Positions 57,580-64,000 of a DNA stretch of 64,000 nucleotides are shown here, in pieces; within the stretch, counting starts at the first letter, position 1, and every line of letters starts with the position of its first letter. The position numbers were made by a program, and so were the translations under genes. The DNA comes from Erythroxylum novogranatense (taxonomy: Eukaryota; Streptophyta; Magnoliopsida; Malpighiales; Erythroxylaceae), in NCBI GenBank assembly GCA_029891385.1, contig CM057225.1:15668620-15732619 (forward strand), read 5' to 3'. The notes below the pieces were generated by a model. It made no database searches. It worked only from the letters and a program-made list of their open reading frames with translations, and was not told where the DNA came from.

Positions 57580-58686
57580 TCATGGGAACTGGGTCACATA
57601 TGCCTTCCTCAAAATTTTGAAGAAAGGGAGGCACTTGTCCCCCATCCTAAAGACGAATCTGATCAAAGAAACTATCCACTTGGTCAGTATCTGTACATCC
57701 TTCAAGTATCGCTGTGAGGGCATTTGGACAATAGCTTCGATCTTTTCTGGATTAGCTTCGATCCCCCGCTGAGTAATCATAAATCCCAATAACTTTCTGG
57801 ATGCTACACCAAAGACGCACTTTTCGGGGTTCAACTTCATTTGGAATTTATTGAGGGTCAGGAAGACTTCTCTAAGGTTCTCCATATGTACAGCAGCTAT
57901 CTTGCTTTTAACCACCATGTCGTCCACATAAGCCTCGACTGTTTTGTCGATCTGTCTCTTAAAAACTTCCATGACGAGCGGCTGGTAAGTAGCCCCTGCA
58001 TTCTTCAAACCGAACGGCATCACCTGGTAGCAATATGTTCCCTGGTCAGTTATGAAAGCCGTTTTTTCTTCGTCTTCGAGGCTCATTTTTATTTGATGAT
58101 AACCAGAGAAGGCATCCAAGAAGTTGAGGAGCTTATGCCCTGCCGTTAAGTCTACCAGCTGATCAATCTTGGGCAGGGGGAAACTGTCCTATGTGCATAT
58201 TTTTTTCAGGTCGGTGAAGTCAATGCACATTCTCCACTTTCCGTTTTTCTTCTTTACCAATATCACGATGGCTAACCATTCGGTGGATTTGACTTCCCGA
58301 ATGAACCCAGCGTCAAGCAGCTTCTCTATTTCTTTCTCGATCACCCCCTGCTGCTCCTTGCTGTGTCATCGCTTCTTCTGTCTGACTGGCCTATAATTTT
58401 TTTGAATACCCAGAGAATGGGATGTTACCGCTCGAGAGATTCCAGGCATGTCGCTTGGTACCCAAGCAAAGACCGATCGGTTCTCTACCAAGCAACTTGC
58501 AATTGCTGCGGCTAACCCTTGTTCGAGTTTGGCACCCAAATTTGTGAATTTTGATCGGTCTTCTTCATCCAGTATGACCCGTTGCGTTTCTTCTGCAGGG
58601 TTCATCCTCTCGGTTTCTTCATCTGCTCTTACATCAAGAGAGCTTGCCAACACTACCGCTCCCTCAAGGGTTCTTGTTTCTACCAA
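57580..58686 (-). pseudogene. gypsy-2 reverse transcriptase
   Basis: The N-terminal part (58686-58366) contains FAWVPSDMPGISRAVTSHSL and YRPVRQKKR. The palm (58119-57580) contains MDAFSGYHQIKMSLEDEEKT, QVMPFGLKNAGATYQPLVME, and an intact catalytic box EAYVDDMVVKSK, followed by CVFGVASRKLLGFMITQRGI. The region between (58365-58120) is recognisable but split by stops. It is preceded by protease on the same strand. Confidence 0.88.
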
Positions 58687-58707
58687 GTAGCATTCCCTAG
58701 CGATCCT

Positions 58708-59150
58708 TTACTGACCCCTGACAATACCGATGTCATGGGGTGTTGGGAACTTCATCACCTGATAATAGGTTGAGAGAACAGCTTTGAGGGCGTTTTGCGT
58801 GGCTCTTCCAATTATTGCATTATAGGCTCGTACAAACTTCACAACTAGGAATTCAATATTCTTCACTACTTGGAATGGCTTTTGTCCGAACTTTACGTTC
58901 AAAAGGACTCGAGCGAATGGATAAGCTGATGCTCCTGTTACCCCTTTGATCGGTCCCTTTATCGACAGTAGCCGTTCTTCCGGAATCTCCATCTACTTAA
59001 AAGCATCGTAGTATAATAGGTTGACCGAGCTGCCTGTGTCAATCATTACGCGCTTCACCTCACTACCATCCATATTCAAAGTAACCACGAGTGCGTCATC
59101 ATGAGGACAGCTGACGCCAGCCAGGTCAAACTCGTCAAACGAGATCACCT
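58708..59150 (-). pseudogene. gypsy-2 aspartic protease
   Basis: Minus strand. VMIDTGSSVNLLYYDAFK near 59050 (catalytic DTGS), an in-frame stop, then MEIPEERLLSIKGPIKGVTG, YNAIIGRATQNALKAVLSTY and MKFPTPHDIGIVRGQ. The order and the stop-broken frame match the rest of the element. Confidence 0.82.
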
Positions 59151-59226
59151 CATTAATTTGTGGCTTTTAGTTCTTTGATCGACCTCACGATCCGCTTGCA
59201 TACGCTTCCTTCCTCTTACGGTGGAC

Positions 59227-60750
59227 CTAACAAGGCCATCGAAAAATCATGTTTATGACCCTGACCGGTCGGTCATCCTGCTGTCCGGTATTTCTATCAT
59301 CTCTAGCCCCGGACTGCCCTCTCGTATCGCGTCGGTCGTCCATATTCCTAGTCTGCCTTCCGCCATCATTCATGTTGTGTTGTCTCCATGGTTTTCGCCA
59401 ATTGTCAGACCGACCGCTCCTGCCCTCATTACCTCGATCGACATTTTTTTCGTACTTCAAAAATCTACCCAGCCTTCCCCTCTGGATAAGGAGTTCGATT
59501 TCTTTCTTTAGGTCCCAGTAATCCTCCGTGTCATGACCGACATCTATGTAGAAACGACAATATAAAGAAGAATCCCTTTTTTTTAGAGGAGTTTTCAATT
59601 TGTTGGGTTCTCAGAGGGATTCCCCTTCTGCTCTCATGACCTCCAGTACTTCCGCATATCGCCTGTTGAGCGGAGTGAAGAATTCTCGCCTTTGGTCCTT
59701 TTGATCAATCGGCTTCCTCCAGCTAGACTGATCCTTCTGCCGTTTATGTGAATCATCGGCTCTACTACTCGGCCAGTGGTCATCCGGTCTACGTTTTGTG
59801 TTTTTCAACACTTCCTCCAGCTGGATGTATTTATCTGCCCGATTTCTTATCTCTTGGATAGACCTGAGCTGATCAAGAACCAACGACTTCTTGAACTCTT
59901 CATCCCTCGTATTACTCATCAAGGCAACCAACATGAACGAGCAAGTGAGGTCAACTTTTGTTCCTATCTTGGGTCAACTACATTACTTCCAAGGCAGTCT
60001 TCTGTGGTCGTTTACTTGTAGCGAATTGGTTGAGGAATAGCAACTTAAAATCCTCAAAACTGGTTATGCAACGCGGGGGTAAGTTGTTGAACCATCTTCG
60101 GGCTCCTTCTTGAAAGACTGTGCAGAAGGCCTTACATTGAATGGCGTCTGGAACGCAATGCAGGTTTATCATCGACTGAAAGTGCTAAAGGTAGTCGAGA
60201 GGGTCGGTCTTTCCAGTGTATTTTTTTGGTGTTGGTATCTTAGTACCAACCGCTGGGAGGCTATCTAATATCTCCGGGATGAAAGGAGAGTTGTATTGTG
60301 CCGATGGTTGACTAGGATGGGAATTCAAGGCTATATTGATTCGGTGGTCCACGATTTTTTCCAGGGCTTCAGCAGAGTGCCGATCGGCCATCACACCAAT
60401 CTGTCGAGCGGGGGTTTGCTGCTGTTTCGGTTGAGATTGTAAGATTTGGTGAATCAATAGATCGACCTCTTCTTCTATTTGTCTTTGTGTGAGGAAGGCT
60501 GGTTGTGGTACAGGAGGGTTCGTGTTGAGAGGGTATTAGATGTGAGGATGTGAACTGGTTCGAGCGTCATCCTCTAAGGCCACGCTTTGTGTTTCTTGAT
60601 CTTGGTTTCGGGATTGTTGCAGTTGATCATGTTGGTGTGAGTGTTGAGGGGGTAGCTCGTTTATACTAGGATTTTGGATGATGGGCGGAGGGTTTGTCTG
60701 GTGATCAGGATGCGGCGATGGAAGGGCGGCGGGTAATCGCAAGCGCATTT
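59227..60750 (-). pseudogene. gypsy-2 Gag
   Basis: Pieces on the minus strand: a Gln/Pro-rich N-terminus (60748-60536), a dimer-like helix MADRHSAEALEKIVDHRINI, then KIPTPKKYTGKTDPLDYL. The gag domain follows (60172-59978: AFCTVFQEGARRWFNNLPPR, SFEDFKLLFLNQFATSKR), continuing LDQLRSIQEIRNRADKYIQL. A knuckle-like YCRFYIDVGHDTEDYWDLKK (59598-59500) has Tyr in place of the usual His and last Cys. At least three stops or frameshifts. Confidence 0.85.
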
Positions 60751-60899
60751 GCTATAGTGCAAGTGCCGCAACAACGGCTACATCAGGATTTGTCGTCACC
60801 GACCGACTGAGTATTTCGACGTGGTGCTCGATGCCCTACCACGGTGGGACGAAATTGGTTCTCATCATATTTTGGTATTTGGTACGCCGCTTGGATCCA

Positions 60900-61166
60900 T
60901 GAGATTGGCTCACTTTGGCTCAGAGATACCTGCAAAACATTAAAGGAACACCGGGGGTTGACTGCCGGTAGGCCCCTCCGAGGCTCAACTTAGTCTTTTG
61001 GGAGAGTTTTGGTGGCTGGTAATTAAAGAATTCTAGGTTTCTCGAAAATCGTACCTTTTTCATGATGAGATAATGAATTTATATGGCTAATACCTATAGG
61101 AATTAGGTCAATCCTCAAGGGATGGGCCGATCGGCCCATGCGCTGTTCTGCGTTTGGGCTTGGGCC

Positions 61167-61168
<2 letters not shown>
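60900..61168 (-). repeat. gypsy-2 right (5') LTR, truncated
   Basis: Starts TGAGATTGG directly after a PBS-like TGGATCCAAGCGGCG (minus strand, 60899-60885), for which I cannot name the tRNA. It matches the left LTR, including the site where A3 is inserted there. It ends abruptly at the ATT microsatellite, so most of this LTR is lost. Confidence 0.8.
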
Positions 61169-61235
<67 letters not shown>

Positions 61236-61325
61236 CATTATTATTATTATTATTATCATTATTATTATTATTATCATTATTATCATTATTATCATTATTA
61301 TTATTATTATTATTATTATTGTTTT
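61169..61325. repeat. (ATT)n microsatellite at LINE 3' end
   Basis: About 50 ATT units with interspersed ATC. On the minus strand this is (AAT)n directly after the A-rich end of the LINE, so it may have grown from the LINE tail. Long Tyr, Asn, Leu and Ile ORFs here are repeat translations. Confidence 0.95.
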
Positions 61326-61357
61326 CTTTTTTTTTTAGGGAAAACCATTGCATGAAT

Positions 61358-63962
61358 TTAAAGAAAGTTAGCAATACAAACTGGCAGGGAAACAAAAAAC
61401 TGAAAATCGGAAAAAGATAAAGAGCAACTAGCAAGCCTATGTGCAATCACATTGTCACGACGACTCACCCAAGAAACACTGATATCAGGACGTTGTTCTA
61501 AAAGAATACGACAATCCTGAATAAGGGACCCAAACTCGGACCAATCAAGAACATCACTACGCAAAGCATGCACCAAACTTTGGGCATCGGTGAACACCAC
61601 TCCACGACCCATGCAGTGAGTCGATACCTGTTCCAAAGAGAGTCGCAAAGCATAAACCTCAGCTATGCGATGGGAGAAACCACTAGGCCGAGAGGAAGTA
61701 AAAGCGTGAAGAAAACCTCCATCTGCAGTCCATGTAACCGAGCCCGATCCAATACGACGTGATGCTTCGAACAGAGCAGCATCCGTATAGCATCGCCAAT
61801 CAACTTGAAGACCACCATGTGCACCAGACAACTGGGCATATGGATTAGTAACCGACTGCTTCCTCCGCTGTTGCGCAGCAAACCATTCGGCATGATAATC
61901 GAGTACCTAATGAAGCACAACTCCGAGTGGAACAACATGATGGTTCCATAGGATCTGATTTCGAGCCCACCATATCTGCCAACAAACCATGGCGAAGCCC
62001 TCGACGACGGTTGAATCCGGATCAGCACATAATGTGGCAAAACAGCTAGGCAATGAGAGAGCTAAAGAAGCACTACCTCTACCCCATAGTTGCCAAACCG
62101 AGTGTGCAGCGGGACAATGCAATAACACGTGATCTAAGGTCTCCACATCAACTCCGCAACCACAACTAACGTCAAGAACTAACCCTCGTTGCATCAACTT
62201 AGATTTAGTTGGCAAAAGATTACGTAAAACACGCCAAAGAAACTCATGAACCTTTGGAGGAACATTCAACTGCCAAAGCTTCTTCCAATTAATCACATGA
62301 TGACCTTCCGAAATGCGGTTCAAGTAAGACGCAACATAATACCCGGATTTAACCCTATAAACACCATGTTTATCAAAATGCCAAATGCGACGATCAACTG
62401 AAGAGGAAGAGAGAGGGATAGACAAAACAGTTTGTGCATCACTATCATCAAGCAAAGCATGTACCTTATCGACATCCCCTCGATTGGTGGAGTGATCAAT
62501 GAGGGAAGCTGTTGCAATTGTAAACGCATGATCTCGTGGCAGCCAAGAGTCGGACCACACCTTTACATTCGGACCGTTGCCAATACGCCATCGGAGACCA
62601 GCTCGCAAAACTGAAGCCGCCTGATGTATGCCTCGCCAAGTGAAACTAGGGTTGTAACCAAGATTAGTCGATAAAAAGTCACCTCGTGGGAAATGTTTGG
62701 CTCGAAGGAGACGGAAAAGAAGTGAATCTGGGGATGACATGAGCCGCCAACCTTGCTTAGCGAGCATAGCTAAATTAAAACATCGTAAATTCCAGAAACC
62801 TAAACCTCCATCAATCTTCTTTTCACACAAGCGATCCCATCGCAACCAATGAATTTTATGGGCACCATCGACCTTTGTAACCCACCAAAACGAATTCATC
62901 ATCCGTTGCAACTCGTCACACAACGTTACCGGAAGCAAAAAGACACTTGGCTCGAAGGAGACGGAAAAGAAGTGAATCTGGGGATGACATGAGCCGCCAA
63001 CCTTGCTTAGCGAGCATAGCTAAATTAAAACATCGTAAATTCCAGAAACCTAAACCTCCATCAATCTTCTTTTCACACAAGCGATCCCATCGCAACCAAT
63101 GAATTTTATGGGCACCATCGACCTTTGTAACCCACCAAAACGAATTCATCATCCGTTGCAACTCGTCACACAACGTTACCGGAAGCAAAAAGACACTCAT
63201 ACTATAAGCAGCAATTGCCTGAGCAACAACCTTTAGTAAAACTTCTTTACCTGCTCGAGATAAAAACTTATTCCGCCAATTCTGAATGCGGACCCATAAC
63301 TTATCACGAAGAAAAGCAAAGATCACCTTCTTATTATTGCCGATCAAAGACGGTAAGCCGAGATACATACTATGTGTAAGCGGATTGTGAACTTCAAGTA
63401 TATTAGACAGAATGACACGCTACACTTCGAAATCAATGGAACCATAGAACACTCCGGACTTACGTAAATTCACTGCTTGTCCAGAAGCACATTCGTAAAC
63501 AGATAGCAAAGAGCGAATCTCATGACACTGCTGTTCAATAGCTTTAAAGAAAAGAAACGAATCATCAACAAACAGTAGATGGGAGACAGAAGGACTATTT
63601 CTGCAGATAGAAATCCCAGTGATAGCCCGTCTACGCTCGGCGTCAGTCAATAGAGCAGATAACCCTTCAGCACAAATCACATACAAATATTGAGATAAAG
63701 GATCACCTTGCCGTAATCCTCGAGAAGAAACAACTGGCTCAAGCTCATCCCCGTTAATAGCAACAGAGTACCTAACATTCCGCATACACATCATTACCAT
63801 CGATATCCAGCGGGCATCAAAACCCAGAGCCTGCATCATGCCCTCAAGGTAACCCCAATCAATACAGTCATAGGCTTTACTTATATCAATTTTTAAAGCC
63901 ACATCTCCTCCTGCACGACCTGTACGATTCTTCATATAATGCAATAACTCAAAAGCAACCAA
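61358..63962 (-). pseudogene. LINE reverse transcriptase-zf-RVT-RNase H polyprotein
   Basis: The RT has LKIDISKAYDCIDWGYLEGM, SSRGLRQGDPLSQYLYVICA and the catalytic box LLFVDDSFLFF. The thumb region reads MYLGLPSLIGNNKKVIFAFL, then WRNKFLSRAGKEVLLKVVAQ. The zf-RVT domain reads WKKLWQLNVPPKVHEFLWRV, then LDHVLLHCPAAHSVWQLW. The RNase H reads WRCYTDAALFEASRR, AEVYALRLSLEQ, VVFTDAQSLVHALRS, NVIAHRLAS. Defects: a TAG at 63420 (probably from CAG), a 250-bp duplication that shifts the frame, and a TAG at 61907. It is otherwise well preserved. Confidence 0.88.
62697..63196. repeat. Perfect 250-bp tandem duplication in the LINE
   Basis: 62697-62946 and 62947-63196 are identical as far as I can read. 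The unit starts TTGGCTCGAAGG and ends GGAAGCAAAAAGACAC. 250 is not a multiple of three, so the second copy shifts the reading frame and yields two overlapping ORFs with the same FWWVTKVDGAHKIHWLRWDR sequence. Confidence 0.95.
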
Positions 63963-64000
63963 GATGTTATTAGTGATAAGACGACCTTTAATGAAAGCAG

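Larger units (their letters stand above)
38219..61168 (-). mobile_element. Ty3/gypsy element 'gypsy-2' of Tat-like lineage, with antisense extra ORF
   Basis: On the minus strand: LTR (from 60900 rightward), PBS-like region, gag (60750-59227), protease, RT, RNase H, a second archaeal-type RNase H, integrase (ending 46697), an 81-bp repeat array, an antisense ORF (43417-45844), and an LTR (43240-38265). Dual RNase H and an extra antisense ORF downstream of pol are hallmarks of Tat-lineage elements. Solo LTRs A3 and B interrupt it. All domains contain stops or frameshifts. Confidence 0.88.
61326..64000 (-). mobile_element. L1-type LINE (non-LTR), 3' part
   Basis: Minus strand, running in from beyond the window: RT palm (63962-63420), RT thumb region, zf-RVT domain, RNase H (61831-61358), a short 3' region, and an A-rich tail (TCCCTAAAAAAAAAAGAAAA) joined to (AAT)n. 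This order is typical of plant L1 elements. The endonuclease and ORF1 would lie outside. It inserted in, or next to, the gypsy-2 LTR. Confidence 0.9.

Noticed and set aside
61023..61446. Poly-Asn, poly-Tyr, poly-Leu and poly-Ile ORFs
   Set aside because: Translations of the ATT microsatellite.

Overview
This window is plant nuclear DNA, probably from a eudicot. It is a deeply nested stack of transposable elements, and I found no intact host gene. The plant assignment rests on Ty3/gypsy and Ty1/copia polyproteins with initiator-Met-type primer binding sites, a CACTA element ending in CACTACAAG, a plant mariner-like transposase with DD39D spacing, a plant L1-type LINE, and a captured fragment of a plant-specific gene that still has its introns. 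Nearly every coding region is broken by stops, frameshifts or later insertions, so most entries are pseudogenes. Assignments come from reading translations and repeat structure; no database search was possible.

Layout. (1) 1-10482: Ty3/gypsy element, minus strand ('gypsy-1'), with LTR, PBS and polypurine tract. Its middle (zinc knuckle, protease, RT, RNase H) is present three times as 2009-bp tandem units. (2) 10483-about 32600: fossil copia element, minus strand ('copia-1'), split by two insertions. One is a CACTA element (11116-16065) carrying a four-exon host-gene fragment. The other is a giant solo LTR ('A1', 16625-30284, TSD TCACA), itself split by a full-length copia ('copia-2', 19561-29085, TSD AAAAC). 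(3) About 32750-34540: AT-rich inverted repeats flanking a core that holds a Tourist-like MITE. (4) About 35030-38040: mariner-like element with a nearly complete transposase. (5) 38219-61168: Tat-lineage-like Ty3/gypsy element, minus strand ('gypsy-2'), with dual RNase H and an antisense extra ORF. Its left LTR carries giant solo LTR 'A3' (38465-42743, TSD TATAA). Its pol is split between the second RNase H and integrase by another giant solo LTR, 'B' (47839-56530), which carries LTR 'A2' (50518-54680, TSD GTCTT) and an inverted SINE dimer. (6) 61169-64000: an (ATT)n tract and the 3' part of an L1-type LINE, minus strand.

Order of events, by nesting: copia-1 and gypsy-2 are the oldest frames. 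CACTA and A1 entered copia-1, then copia-2 entered A1. A3 and B entered gypsy-2, then A2 and probably the SINE pair entered B. Target-site duplications, and one empty-site paralogue at 61086-61104, fix most boundaries to the base.

Most worth following up: the giant LTRs share one architecture (TATA box, then a telo-box ACCCTA element about 110-130 bp downstream, and a hypervariable slot holding unrelated minisatellites, two of them with 14-bp period); copia-2 has twelve palindromic GTCGAC repeats in its leader; the CACTA element carries a captured gene; the mariner transposase has an EAR-motif N-terminal exon; and the SINE pair forms an almost perfect 126-bp hairpin.
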